Assembly (NCBI RefSeq): GCF_047948215.1
Contig: NC_134460.1
Span: 127,456,324-127,520,323 of the forward strand
DNA length: 64,000 bases
Direction of reading: 5' to 3'
Source: Lycorma delicatula
Lineage: Eukaryota; Arthropoda; Insecta; Hemiptera; Fulgoridae
Made by a program: the position numbers and the translations under genes. Of the stretch, positions 35,792 to 46,774 are shown piece after piece. Each line of letters starts with the position of its first letter. Positions within the stretch are counted from its first letter, which is position 1. The notes under the pieces are model-generated. The model was not told the origin of the DNA and searched no databases. It worked only from the letters and a program-made list of their open reading frames with translations.

Positions 35792-36382
35792 CACTTTCTT
35801 GTGAACACGATAACTGCCGTAATTTTGCGCCAATCACTTTCAAATTGATACATAAAATATAACGCCCCAATATCTCGGTCAAATTAGTTAACGAGCAAAA
35901 TCGGATCATGGGGATGGAAATAGGGGGGCTTTTTCGAAAAAAAAACAAAATATCCGTATAACTTTCTTTTTAAGTAAAATATCGAATTCGTTTAAAGTTC
36001 CTACTATTTTTTTGGATAAGAGACCTAAAACATATGTAAGTAAAGTTTTTTGATGTCATCAACCATTGGCCCAGGGGTGGAAAAAATGTGGTTTCGAATA
36101 CAAAAATCATACCTCCCTTAACAGGAACAGTAACGAATTGGTTGAAAGTGGTCGTTAGTACTCTAAACATTGCCTAAAACAACTTTTGATATGATCAGTC
36201 CTTACGGCAAGGGATGACCAAAATGTTGCTGAAATTGTAAGAAGATGGAGCTTGTCTTATGCTAAACACATGAAACTTCTTTCACATGCAACCATTGTCG
36301 TATTGAGTACATTTGTATTTTTTTAGCTTTAGGGAGGAAATCTTTTTTATCCCCTACTTAACATTGGTTAAATATACCTCCG
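35791..36382. repeat. Anonymous higher-complexity repeat block
   Basis: Starts TTTCACTTTCTTGTGAACAC and contains AACGCCCCAATATCTCGGTC and GAAATAGGGGGGCTTTTTCG. Composition and abutment on a microsatellite suggest an old transposon segment. The open frames are short and unrelated to known families. No terminal repeats were identified. Confidence 0.4.
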
Positions 36383-36412
36383 CCTTTCGGCGTGCCGAAA
36401 GGGATTTTTTTT
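36383..36412. other. GC-rich hairpin followed by a T-run
   Basis: CCTTTCGGC and GCCGAAAGG form a 9-bp stem with a 2-nt loop (36383-36402), followed by an A and eight T. In bacteria this would be a textbook intrinsic terminator. In this eukaryotic setting it has no established meaning and may be part of the preceding repeat. Confidence 0.7.
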
Positions 36413-36430
36413 ATGTTTTCTACGTGAAAT

Positions 36431-36652
36431 TTAATATGTTGTGTTGTGCGTGCTTTCTGTTTTCATTTCTTGACTTGTATTAAAATAATATGTAGGCATT
36501 ACAATATTTCTACAAGTTAATTTGTTATCTACAAAATCTAAATTAATTTTCATTTCCTTCAAATTATCTAGTCCGAAGAATAAATCAAAGTCTTTATGAA
36601 AATCAAATAAATAATATTTATTCTTCTTATTTTCTAATAATGAATTAAAGTA
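36431..36652 (-). pseudogene. gypsy-type retrotransposon aspartic protease fragment
   Basis: Family role: the protease processes the element polyprotein. The minus strand has 73 open codons with no stop until 36433-36431. They include KYYLFDFHKDFDLFFGLDNL and KEMKINLDFVDNKLTCRNIV. The DFD-x-x-x-GLDNLK pattern followed by an NLDF...NKL strand resembles the C-terminal half of LTR-retrotransposon retropepsins. The catalytic DTG loop and the reverse transcriptase are not found nearby. It may belong to the same element class as the solo LTR 0.7 kb away, but nothing proves that. Family assignment is tentative. Confidence 0.45.
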
Positions 36653-36659
36653 CTAAATT

Positions 36660-39110
36660 ATTTTTTCGACGAATGACGAGCCGTGGTTAATTTAAAAGGG
36701 TCTTTACTTAGAATCTCTTTATCGATTAATATCCTAAATATTTCAATCAAATAATTTAGAATTAGATTTTAATTCCATAGCACTACTAGAATATTGTTAC
36801 ATTTTGTTGTGAAATGTTATAATTTCAAATGTTTTTTTTTGTTTTATTTAATTTTATTTAGATTGGTAGTTTTAACCTACCGATAATTTAACAAAAATTA
36901 ATTTTTTTGTTGAACGGTATTCATTTTTTTGTAATGAGCAGTAAAATATAAGGTATGTACGCAATGTAAGGTAAATACATCAATATGTACATGGATTGCG
37001 GATGAAACTTAAAGTAACTTCGTTTATCTTTGTCTTACCGTCCCTATTGTTGAACCAGGATTTTATAACATGTAATGTGCATAAGATTATACGACTGAAA
37101 ATTTTATGTTTTATTTAAGTAACTTGAGATAACATTATTTCAATTATAGTTAACATACATATTTTTGCAATTTTTTTTTTCTTAAACTAAAGTTGCTTTT
37201 ATGTATTCTTGTTTATTAAAGGCTAACGCCAGAATTTACAAGAAACACTAAAAGGATTCTGTGTCATTGTTCATATAAAGTTACTTAAGGAACCCACATT
37301 GGAACCTATGCCACGTACTAAAGTTGTCGCATTAGTATGGTCTGTTGAAAGCTGCTCTCTCTCTACAAGTACTTCACACCTTTGAACAAACAGAATCTCT
37401 GCTATTTCTTCCCGTACCCCTTTTCATTCTTTTCTTTGTAGTACATCATACACGATCTTTTTCTTCATCTACTTTCTTTTTTCTTCTTTACTCTTATTTC
37501 GTAAACATTTCTTTTATTGTATTTTTCCTTATTCATTTTCTCTTTTATGTTACACAAGTTAAGAATTTTCTTTGTGTTACCAATAATAACATTAAAAATT
37601 TTAGTATTTCTTTTTATCAATTTACTTGATGGGATTTTATCAAAGCTATAAATTAGTTTGATAATTGATTAATTCGGAAAATTTTGAGTTAAGCCGGTAG
37701 TTTTCGAGACGTTTCTGTTAATTGATCCCGGAATTGCAAAGTTCTCTGAAATTTCATGCATTCAAATGTAGTTAAGACTGAACTACCTTCAACTTAAATT
37801 TAACTTACACTTTTGTAGCATTGTTAAAACCAATTTTTCGTTTTTATTGAATAAAGCTGCATTATTTTCTTAAGAGACTTACGTTTCCGCAAAGTCCTTG
37901 TTATCCTTACTGTTATGACAATTAACACATAGATATATTCACCTGCTTTCAATCTTAGTTTTGGTTTCATTTCTAAAATGGAAGTCATAACAGCTGATTA
38001 GCGTTAATGTGAATTAGGTTTTGTTTGAACATGTGTAATGTGTTCCACTTCCATTTTACTATACTAGTACAACCTGAACTACTCGCGGCCATTCTAGACA
38101 GCTGAAACTCTTTGTTTCTTGGAAGAAAACACGTTCAAGATTTCAAATAAAAAATATTCTTATTATAATTTATTCTATTTTTGTTTTAATAATAATCCTC
38201 ATCCACAGCAAGATGCAACAAATAAAATGTCTTCAAAATGTGTGGAGGAAACTCCTTTTCTAATTTTTTTCCTAAAAATTATTTACAATTCTATTTCCTT
38301 CAAATTTTATTGTTTCATATTTTTCGCTAAAATTTATTCTCCCCTAGTTAACTGTAAAATGTGGCCATTATAAAAGGATTTAGTAGGTGTAAAAAGTTTA
38401 TTTTTTGTCAGAGACAGTGACAAAATAACATTAATAGCAAATTAATGTTAATTGCTATAAGAGTAAGGGATGCAAGGACTTAGGGGAATCATAAGTCTCC
38501 TCTGAAAATGTGCAGCTTCATTCAAGTAAAACGAAAAAACAATTCAAGTAAAAATGTTTCTCTTTCCCATTAATAAATATTCCATAGCTCAAACATTGTT
38601 AAGATTTCAATCACATGAAAGACTATGTCTATTTACACGAGTTTCATATAGAAGAATAGGCAAAAAATTATAAAAAATTTTTAATAAATTAATCCATTTA
38701 AGAAAATCATTTTACTTCAATTTTATATAAAATGCAAAAACGACATGGAAATAAAACGCATATTAGCAATTTGCAAAAAAAAAAAAAATAATATTTATAG
38801 TATAGGTAGAACTCGCTGCGAAAATTATCTATCTATCTAAAATTTATCTATCTATGATAATTTTCATTAATAATATTTTTTCGTATAAAAATAATATAGT
38901 ATTAGTTACGTAATATTAAATTATACCATTAATATCCCGTATTAAATCTCTGATAACTTGAGAACTGTTAACCCAATTTTTACCAATGAGATACAAAATT
39001 AAATGCAATTCTTTTTCTAAGTTTCATTTATAAAAGCTTTTTATTTAATTAAAGGAACATAATTTAATCAACGACTCAAATAATTATTAAACGAAAATTT
39101 ACTTTGTAAA
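36660..39110. other. AT-rich sequence without recognised gene
   Basis: No coding similarity recognised. Open frames at 37345-37629 and 38119-38373 are F/Y/L-rich and look random. A (TCTA)n-like patch lies at about 38829-38856. Confidence 0.5.
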
Positions 39111-39113
39111 ATA

Positions 39114-40440
39114 CAGAGTGGCGGACGAAGTGTTCCATCATTTGGTTTTGTTATAAAATATATTTATTTGAATCCCAGTACAGAAACGTAAAATACAGCG
39201 TGTTTAATTTATACCTGGAGATTATGTTCTACTTAGCACATATTCAATATGACCATCATCATGTCTAGCAACTTCTTCGACACTAACTCTTATATTATTA
39301 ATAACTCGACGACACATATCCTCGGTTATCTCGTCGCACGCCTCAATGATCAGTACTCGCAGTTCCAGCACTGTACGAGGATGTTTAGGGAAAATTTTTT
39401 CCTTTAGAAATCCCAAAGAAAATAATCACACGGATTTAATTAGGACTGTTCGGGGGCCAGTTCTGTCCACACGTAAAACGATGAGGAAATCGGTTTGAAA
39501 TGACATTTCCGTTAAATGTTTCATGCAAAAAGTCTAAAACAACATTAGCTGTGTGTGGCTGGCTCCATTCCGTTTAAACCACTGGTTTTCTAATTGAAAT
39601 CCTTTTGAAGAAACTGAGAAACAAAATTATTAAGTAGCATGTTTACATAACGTTCATTATCTGTTGAAAAATGAATGACCCTATTATCCCACGACTTGAG
39701 ATAGCGGCCCATACCGTAATTTTTTAATCGTGATGAAAATTTTCATGAAGCAAATATAGATTTTTGGAAGCCAAAAAAGACACATTTTGTTTATTAAAAT
39801 CTCGTCTAGGTAAAAATACGCCTCATCTGAAAACCAAACATTTTTCAACAATTCGTCTTGGTTTATATCCCATTCAGCGAATGCCATTCTTTGATATTTG
39901 TTGTCAGCCTTTAATTTAGGCAACACTGTTAGTTTGTACGGATAAAAATGCAAATCGGTATTTAAAATTCGCTGGATAGATCGCCTATAAATCCTAGGTT
40001 GTGCTGCTGATTGTTGATTTGACCCGGCTCCTCAGCAACGCTGCTGTGACAGCCTCGACATTCTGTGGAAAACGAATATTGACAGGCCGTTCGCGCTTAC
40101 TTTCAAATACTGAATCATCACTATTAAATCTTTCGTAAAATGTACGTATTGTTTTAAACGATGACGACCACCGAGTTTGAAAATATGCACGAAATTGTCT
40201 TTGTGTAAGCACCACACTTTTCGTTTCATTAAAAAACAACACAGTCTTTACACGCTGTTCAACAGTCAGTCTTCCTTTGTCAGCCATCTGAGAACGATAC
40301 ACAAACAGCAACTCGGAAAGAGGAGAAACTAATATTCATCAACTGCTGTCACTTCTGCCAATATTAAAGTCTTGATAATAATTATTAACCTAAACAATTA
40401 TTGTCAAAACAAATGTTAGATCATCTCGTGCGCCCCTCCG
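39114..40440 (-). mobile_element. mariner-like transposon with TA duplications, both ends present
   Basis: The left end CAGAGTGGCGGACGAAGTG (39114) and right end (minus strand) CGGAGGGGCGCACGAGATG (from 40440) align as inverted repeats, with further matches (CATTT, GTTTTG) about 20-30 bp inside. TA flanks both ends (39112-39113 and 40441-40442), the target choice of Tc1/mariner elements. At 1,327 bp it has the normal full length for the superfamily and carries one broken transposase gene. Confidence 0.92.
39222..40287 (-). pseudogene. mariner-like transposase, frameshifted
   Basis: The start is taken at the ATG at 40287 (MADKGRLTVEQRVKTVLFF), which fits the N-terminal helix-turn-helix of this transposase type. 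Further blocks are QRQFRAYFQTRWSSSFKTI, then FYPYKLTVLPKLKADN (about 39910) and NVWFSDEAYFYLDEI (about 39830), with the first aspartate in SDE. Next are WFKRNGASHTA (about 39560-39590), where the second catalytic aspartate appears as asparagine, and NWPPNSPNLN...CDYFLWGFLKEKIFP (about 39400-39455). The C-terminus reads VEEVARHDDGHIEYVL to the stop at 39222. At least three frame changes break the gene. Confidence 0.9.
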
Positions 40441-40444
40441 TATG

Positions 40445-41335
40445 ATACGATTTTTTTTAAGACTTACTGTTCACTTAATAGAATTAATTATCTTTATAAA
40501 CTTGCACTTTAAACCATTTTCAAAACTCAATAAAAGCATTAGTAAAATGTGTGGTATTTGACAATAATTAATCATTAAAGAAATAATTATTTATTTTTAT
40601 TAAATATATTAAAATGTATATATTAAATTAAATTATTATAATATAATAATAATAATATAAAAATATAATATAATATAATATTATATATTAAATTTAATAT
40701 ATTTATTATATTGTATGTATATGTTAAATATATTAAAATGATTTCCGGTAAATAAGATTATATTATAATATATAAAATAATTTAATTAAAATAATCATTA
40801 TATTTGCCTAACTATTATAAAAAAAAACAATGAAAGAACACACGGTGTTCTTTCTGGGATGGTGGTGATTTTTGATATGGTGTTCTATTTACTTTATATT
40901 TTCCATGCAAATTACCGATGATTTTGACGGTAAGTGGCTCTAACTCTGATGCATTACAAAGAATAATCAAGACTAGCGCAGTGGTTGATGAGTTTTGATA
41001 AGATATCTATGCGTGTGTACAAACAAATACACGCATAAAAATTCTGATTTATGGGTAAAGATGAAAAAATTCTAACTATATGACTTTCACTGCTTAATGA
41101 GTTTTAAAATTAAAATATTATTTTTTATGATTTAAAATATATATATATATATATATATTATCATTATTACTGTTAGAAAACAAATCCAGCTTCTGTAGTC
41201 GTAAAACATAATTGAACTGTAATTAGCAATAAGTCAGTTATATGACTAATGACCCCTATGTTTATTCTTAGGTTTCTTTAATTTTTAATTACTCTTTACA
41301 TATTTATATTTTGTTATTATCGTTTCAGTTGTGCA
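40445..41335. other. AT-rich sequence with TATA-type tracts
   Basis: Includes dense TAATATAATA repeats (about 40615-40700) and an (AT)n tract at about 41139-41158. No gene recognised. Confidence 0.55.
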
Positions 41336-41341
41336 GCTTTA

Positions 41342-41690
41342 ATGTACTTAATAGGATTTTTAAATTTAAATATCTTCGGCTTCGGTCGGATTCATTCGGA
41401 TATTTACAGTACACTCGGCTCCTTTCGTATGCATTCGGCTGCTGACGTTTCAGTACCTCGTCACACGTCACTCGGCTCCTTTCGGATACACCCGGCTCCT
41501 GCTGAAGCAGCCGGCTCCAGCAAGATTATTTTAGTAAGTCCATCGTCGTTCTTGTGGTCATTCATTATTCATTCTTCAGTCGTCATTCTTGTTCAGTTCC
41601 AGGCAGTTGCAGTTGCAGCCAGTCGCTTACAAATGGTAATCGCATTATTCTTCTACAGTTGCATTCAGTAACAGTTCCAGTTCATAATTC
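41342..41690. repeat. GC-richer block with repeated CGGCTCC motifs
   Basis: CACTCGGCTCCTTTCG occurs twice exactly (41412-41427 and 41469-41484, 57 bp apart). CGGCTCC recurs further at about 41493 and 41512. A 109-codon open frame (41342-41671) crosses it, but its translation matches no family I know. The GCAGTTGCAGCCAGTCGC wording near 41607 is echoed at about 47510. It may be an LTR or promoter-like part of an unidentified element. Confidence 0.45.
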
Positions 41691-42140
41691 ACTTATGATA
41701 AATATTTACTAATATATAAATAATTCATTTAGTATTTCAAGTATATTAAATATTCAATTTATACATGCAAAAGTATTTTCAAATGTAATAAAGAATTGAA
41801 AATTGGCACAGGTTACATTTCACGTAACAGTATGCAAATATGATTTTTAGCAGATTTTTATATTTTATTATTGTTTAAATCTCATAATCAACAAGGTATC
41901 AATAAGAAATCCATTTCGTAATGTAATTTTTAAAATTTCAATTTTATTAAAGGTAGAACATGATTATTATAACATTTATAAACTATTTCTGTTTATTATT
42001 TTATAAATTTTAACTTTCTTAGTTGGAATTTTAAATGCATTTTTTTCTAGCGTAGATATCTTAATAGGTATTTTAAGGTACCTTAAAGTATAGATAGCTA
42101 TATTTTAGCTATCTATGCTAAAAATGTTTTTTTTTTAAGC
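41691..42140. other. AT-rich sequence with palindromes
   Basis: TTTAAGGTACCTTAAA (42072-42087) is a perfect 16-bp palindrome. TAGATAGCTA...TAGCTATCTA (42091-42115) is a 10-bp hairpin, and 21 bp of it recur at 45376-45396. No gene recognised. Confidence 0.6.
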
Positions 42141-42146
42141 ATGAAT

Positions 42147-42161
42147 ACCATGCAAAAAAAA
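42147..42161. repeat. Left target-site duplication of the LINE
   Basis: ACCATGCAAAAAAAA, repeated exactly at 44068-44082 directly after the LINE poly(A). This fixes the element borders. Confidence 0.9.
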
Positions 42162-44048
42162 ATAGATATATTGCAGCTGATGGATGAACGTAGAAAATAT
42201 AAGAATGCTAATGATGAAGAAAATAAAAGGAACTATCGACAATTAACAAATGCTATAAATAGGAAGTGCAAACTGGCGAAAGAAGAGTGGATTAAAGAAA
42301 AGTGTTCAGAAGTGGAAAGAGAAATGAACATTGGTAAAATAGATGGAGCATACAGGAAAGTTAAGGAAAATTTTGGGGTACATAAATTAAAATCTAATAA
42401 TGTGTTAAACAAAGATGGTACACCAATATATAATACGAAAGGTAAAGTCGATAGATGGGTGGAATATATTGAAGAGTTATACGGAGGAAATGAATTAGAA
42501 AATGGTGTTATAGAGGAAGAAGAGGAAGTTGAGGAGGATGAAATGGGAGAAACAATACTGAGATCTGAATTTAAGAGAGCATTAAAAGATTTAAATGGCA
42601 GAAAGGCTCCTGGAATAGACGGAATACCTGTAGAATTACTGCGCAGTGCAGGTGAGGAAGCGATTGATAGATTATACAAACTGGTGTGTAATATTTATGA
42701 AAAAGGGGAATTTCAGTCAGACTTCAAAAAAAGTGTTATAGTTATGATACCAAAGAAAGCAGGGGCAGATAAATGTGAAGAATATAGAACAATTAGTTTA
42801 ACTAGTCATGCATCAAAAATCTTAACTAGAATTTTATACAGAAGAATTGAGAGGAGAGTGGAAGAAGTGTTAGGGGAAGACCAGTTTGGTTTCAGGGAAA
42901 GTATAGGGACAAGGTAAGCAATTTTAGGCCTCAGATTAATAGTAGAAGGAAGATTAAAGAAAAACAAACCAACATACTTGGCGTTTATAGACCTAGAAAA
43001 AGCTTTCGATAACGTAGATTGGAATAAAATGTTCAGCATTTTAAAAAAATTAGGGTTCAAATACAGAGACAGAAGAACAATTGCTAACATGTACAGGAAC
43101 CAAACAGCAACAATAACAATTGAAGAACATAAGAAAGAAGCCCTAATAAGAAAGGGAGTCCGACAAGGATGTTCCCTATCTCCGTTACTTTTTAATCTTT
43201 ACATGGAACTAGCAGTTAATGATGTTAAAGAACAATTTAGATTCGGAGTAACAGTACAAGGTGAAAAGATAAAGATGCTACGATTTGCTGATGATATAGT
43301 AATTTTAGCCGAGAGTAAAAAGGATTTAGAAGAAACAATGAACGGCATAGATGAAGTCCTACGCAAGAACTATCGCATGAAAATAAACAAGAACAAAACA
43401 AAAGTAATGAAATGTAGTAGAAATAATAAAGATGGACCACTGAATGTGAAAATAGGAGGAGAAAAGATTATGGAGGTAGAAGAATTTTGTTATTTGGGAA
43501 GTAGAATTACTAAAGATGGACGAAGCAGGAGCGATATAAAATGCCGAATAGCACAAGCTAAACGAGCCTTCAGTAAGAAATATAATTTGTTTACATCAAA
43601 AATTAATTTAAATCTCAGGAAAAGATTTTTGAAAGTGTATGTTTGGAGTGTCGCTTTATATGGAAGTGAAACTTGGACAATAGGAGTATCTGAGAAGAAA
43701 AGATTAGAAGCTTTTGAAATGTGGTGCTATAGGAGAATGTTAAAAATCAGATGGGTGGATAAAGTGACAAATGAAGAGGTATTGCGGCAAATAGATGAAG
43801 AAAGAAGCATTTGGAAAAATATAGTTAAAAGAAGAGACAGACTTATAGGCCACATACTAAGGCACCCTGGAATAGTCGCTTTAATATTCGAAGGACAGGT
43901 AGAAGGGAAAAATTGTGTAGGCAGGCCACGTTTGGAGTATGTAAAACAAATTGTTGGGGATGTAGGATGTAGAGGGTATACTGAAATGAAACGACTAGCA
44001 CTAGATAGGGAATCTTGGAGAGCTGCATCAAACCAGTCAAATGACTGA
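42162..44048 (+). pseudogene. RTE-like ORF2 reverse transcriptase with a single stop
   Basis: Family role: target-primed reverse transcription of the LINE RNA. One frame runs through the whole insertion, broken only by TAA at 42915-42917 between ...FGFRESIGTR and AILGLRLIVEGRL. The two halves are 42141-42917 and 42978-44048. Motifs in order: GRKAPGIDGIPVELL, YRTISLTSHASKILTRILY, DQFGFR, FIDLEKAFDNVDW, GVRQGCSLSPLLFNLYM, the catalytic FADD (43284-43295), then YLGSRIT. The C-terminal LYGSETWT / EAFEMWCYRRMLKIRWVDK region has VTNEEVLRQID and GRPRLEYVKQI. The ATG at 42141 and the first residues lie outside the element in target DNA, so they are not the native start. The endonuclease domain is missing. 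Confidence 0.95.
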
Positions 44049-44067
44049 AGACAAAAAAAAAAAAAAA
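42162..44067 (+). mobile_element. Young RTE-like LINE, 5' truncated, with 15-bp target duplication
   Basis: A 1,906-bp insertion containing the reverse transcriptase and C-terminal part of ORF2, then poly(A). The identical flanks ACCATGCAAAAAAAA show target-primed reverse transcription and give exact borders. The endonuclease domain expected upstream is absent, the usual 5' truncation. Two more copies of the family lie in the window (25873-26361 minus; 46775-47009 plus). Confidence 0.95.
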
Positions 44068-44082
44068 ACCATGCAAAAAAAA
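44068..44082. repeat. Right target-site duplication of the LINE
   Basis: ACCATGCAAAAAAAA immediately follows the poly(A) and matches 42147-42161. Confidence 0.9.
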
Positions 44083-44238
44083 GAAGCATGGGTCCTTGCT
44101 TTTGAGGCTTAAATTTTTGAAGTGAAACTTCTTTAGGCGCGTTGTGTCAGAATTTTTTGTACATACCAATTACATGGGAACATGGGAAAAAAGTCGTTGA
44201 CTTGTAATCAAAATCTGTAACGTAGTGCAAGGCGCTCA

Positions 44239-44240
<2 letters not shown>

Positions 44241-44270
<30 letters not shown>
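44241..44270. repeat. (AT)15 microsatellite
   Basis: Thirty bases of perfect AT alternation. The minus-strand open frame over it is an artefact. Confidence 0.97.
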
Positions 44271-44276
<6 letters not shown>

Positions 44277-44579
44277 GAAAAAGCCATAGAGCGAGAACAT
44301 ATACACGCATATATGAGTGTATAGTATATGTAGTAGCAGAGCATGAGAGGTAGGAGAAAAAACTGCCGGTGATTCACAATAATTCTCTCTCTCAAGAAAA
44401 ACAATTGTTTAAATTCACTGTAAGTGTAACATATAATAGTTTTTTATTGAGTTCGGATAACATATGTGAAGATTTTACAACTAATTTATATGCATTTAAA
44501 AATCATTAACATTGAAAATATTGTCGGTAAAGATTGCTATTTATTGTTAAAAAATTACTTTATATGAAATATTTTAGTC
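44271..44579. other. AT-rich sequence without recognised gene
   Basis: No coding or structured repeat recognised. Confidence 0.45.
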
Positions 44580-44770
44580 CTGCAATTCTGTAGGGGCGAA
44601 TTTCGCTCGCGCTAGTATCTTGAGAACGGTGGCTGCTAGACGCATGGGACTAGGACCTATCGCTACGGGTGATCGCAAAGCTCCCCGTATAATAAAGCCT
44701 TTCAAAATCGTGTTAAAAATGCCCTAGGAGGCACCGTTTTCGAGATACGCCATTTTTTATTTAACGAAAG
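44580..44770. repeat. Anonymous higher-complexity repeat block
   Basis: GC-richer block with GGCGAATTTCGCTCGCGC then CTAGTATC at the left. CACCGTTTTCGAGATACGCC lies at the right. It has the look of an old transposon terminus (compare the CTAGTA end at 29.4 kb) but no coding frame. Confidence 0.35.
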
Positions 44771-44874
44771 ATATGTTTGAGAAATCCCGTTTCTTATGTA
44801 AAATATAAATAATATAACATCAGCTGTCAATAATTAGCTATCACAACTATAAAAAATAAAGAATCCTTAACACG

Positions 44875-45322
44875 CGCTTTCGCTGAAAGTAATGATGATT
44901 GATTGACCATTATAAATTTACAGCGTTAACTGAGTGGCTGTTAGATTATAAAAAACAACATTAATTTTGAAGTTTGAATCGTAAATAATGATCATTGTAT
45001 ATATTTTTAATACTCAATTATATACGCACATATCGCTGAAAGTAATGATGACCTACATCGTCATCATAAATTTAAAATTAATCATGCTGTTTGCAGTTAA
45101 AACATATGTTTTACTACGAATGTTTCAGTAAATCAACTGTTTCAACATGTACACACACATTCATCATTGAAAGTAGCCGTTCTTTATTGTATTCGAATAA
45201 AACCGTGAAAAGAGACGTGGAGATTCAATAGCCAATTTCTTTGTTGGTTCTTTGTTGTAATTTTGGCATCTCAAACCCGTGTTTTACTACGTATTTTGCA
45301 GTAAATCCACTCTTTCAGCGCG
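44875..45322. repeat. Diverged direct repeats
   Basis: CGCTGAAAGTAATGATGA occurs near 44880 and again near 45034. GTTTTACTACGAATGTTTCA (45109) is echoed as GTTTTACTACGTATTTTGCA (45281), each followed by GTAAATC(A/C)AC and a TTTCA block. The spacing is about 150-170 bp, suggesting an old tandem duplication. Confidence 0.55.
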
Positions 45323-45448
45323 AAAATTTAACTACAAACAAAGGGTAATCGTGGAAAACACACATTCAAATTGTAATAGCTATATTTTAGCTATCTAATT
45401 TGCTCACTTTCATACCATATATTCGTACACATATATTTTTAATTCATT

Positions 45449-46123
45449 ATACGACGTAAAGAAAGTATTGTGATCGCGAAAAATTTCGGTTTTCAGATTT
45501 CAACGAAAATATCCATTATGACCATCCCTGAATCCAATTTGACTAGTTCGGCGTGACGTCTGTACGTATATGTACGTATTTACGTATGCATCTCGCATAA
45601 ATAAAAAACGATTAGACGTAGGTTATTAAAATTTTATATTTGCGATTTTGTAACATCTAGTTGTGAACCTTTCCCTTTTGATTACAATCAACTGAAACAA
45701 AAAAAGCCCAAATTCCAAAAAAAGGTTTAAATTTTGAACTTTTTCTTACTGAAGTAATAACCCCTCAATGTGAGATTTTCAACGATATATCATAACTGGT
45801 ACTTATTTTCATTGGTTCCAAAGTTACAGCAAAATAAAATTTTAATTAATGAAATATTTGGATCTTATAAGGGAAAGCACAAAGGTTCAAATCAGACTTC
45901 ATTCCTTTTTTTTATCTAAATATATTGATTTATTAATAATTATTAACATCTGATTGTAAAAAAAAATTTACGATAAATAATAATTCAATACTAACAAGAA
46001 AAAAAGAAATTATGAAAAATATCATTAATGAAATAAAATTTTATGAGCTTTTCATTTAAAAAAAAATGTGTATATGTAATTTAATAGGCGTACAAGGAAG
46101 TCATGTGGGATCCACATCAGATT
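45449..46123 (+). repeat. Dispersed ~0.7-kb repeat family, copy D
   Basis: Same orientation as copy B. GTATTGTGATCGCGAAAAAT lies at the left, and GTACAAGGAAGTCATGTGGG then TCCACATCAGATTTTT at the right. The terminal hairpin on the left is eroded. Non-coding. Confidence 0.8.
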
Positions 46124-46129
46124 TTTTCT

Positions 46130-46770
46130 GCTGTGTACCTCAATTTTCTGTTGTTAAGTTAATGGTAAATTAATAATTATATTTTTAACACGTATCATTT
46201 TTTCTAATAAAACTATTACCATGTACTATTTGTACATAATACTTAACTAAAATAGAGTAACTATTAAATTTTATAATTAAAGCAACGTTCCTGTAATGTA
46301 AATTAATCGATTAAACTGTTAATGTTTTTTTTTTTTTTTTACATAATGATGCACACGTACAAATACACACAGACTTTAAATACTAGTGTGAGGAGGAAAT
46401 TGCAGTTACAAAAAAAGAGAATCGTATTATTTGGCGTTAATGCGACAATTAAAGGTTATTAACTTAAGAGAAGAACCAGCCAGCCGTTGGCATTAAAACG
46501 AGAATACTAATCTGATAGTACAAAAATAAAATAGTTTTAAATGCTAAATGTAATTTAATTAATTCTATTAAAGTAAATCTGGGTCAATATTGTATTGAAA
46601 TGTTACTTTAGAATGTGGTGCTATTGTACATAGTACAGCACTTAGTATTAAATCTCTATTTCTATATATTACTTACCATCCTATATAATTTAGAATCAGA
46701 ACAAAATGCGTAATCATTTTATCGACAAATAATTTATAATCTAAGGACATAAGTTTTATAAAAATAAATT
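46130..46770. other. AT-rich sequence without recognised gene
   Basis: No coding or repeat structure recognised beyond a T-run near 46327-46340. Confidence 0.45.
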
Positions 46771-46774
46771 AAAA

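Noticed and set aside
37345..37629. 94-codon open frame rich in F, L and S, possible membrane protein
   Set aside because: The hydrophobic look follows from T-rich DNA. There is no domain, no splice context and no similarity.
42233..42679. 148-codon minus-strand open frame
   Set aside because: Antisense shadow of the LINE reverse transcriptase. Serine-rich from reverse-reading Glu/Lys codons.
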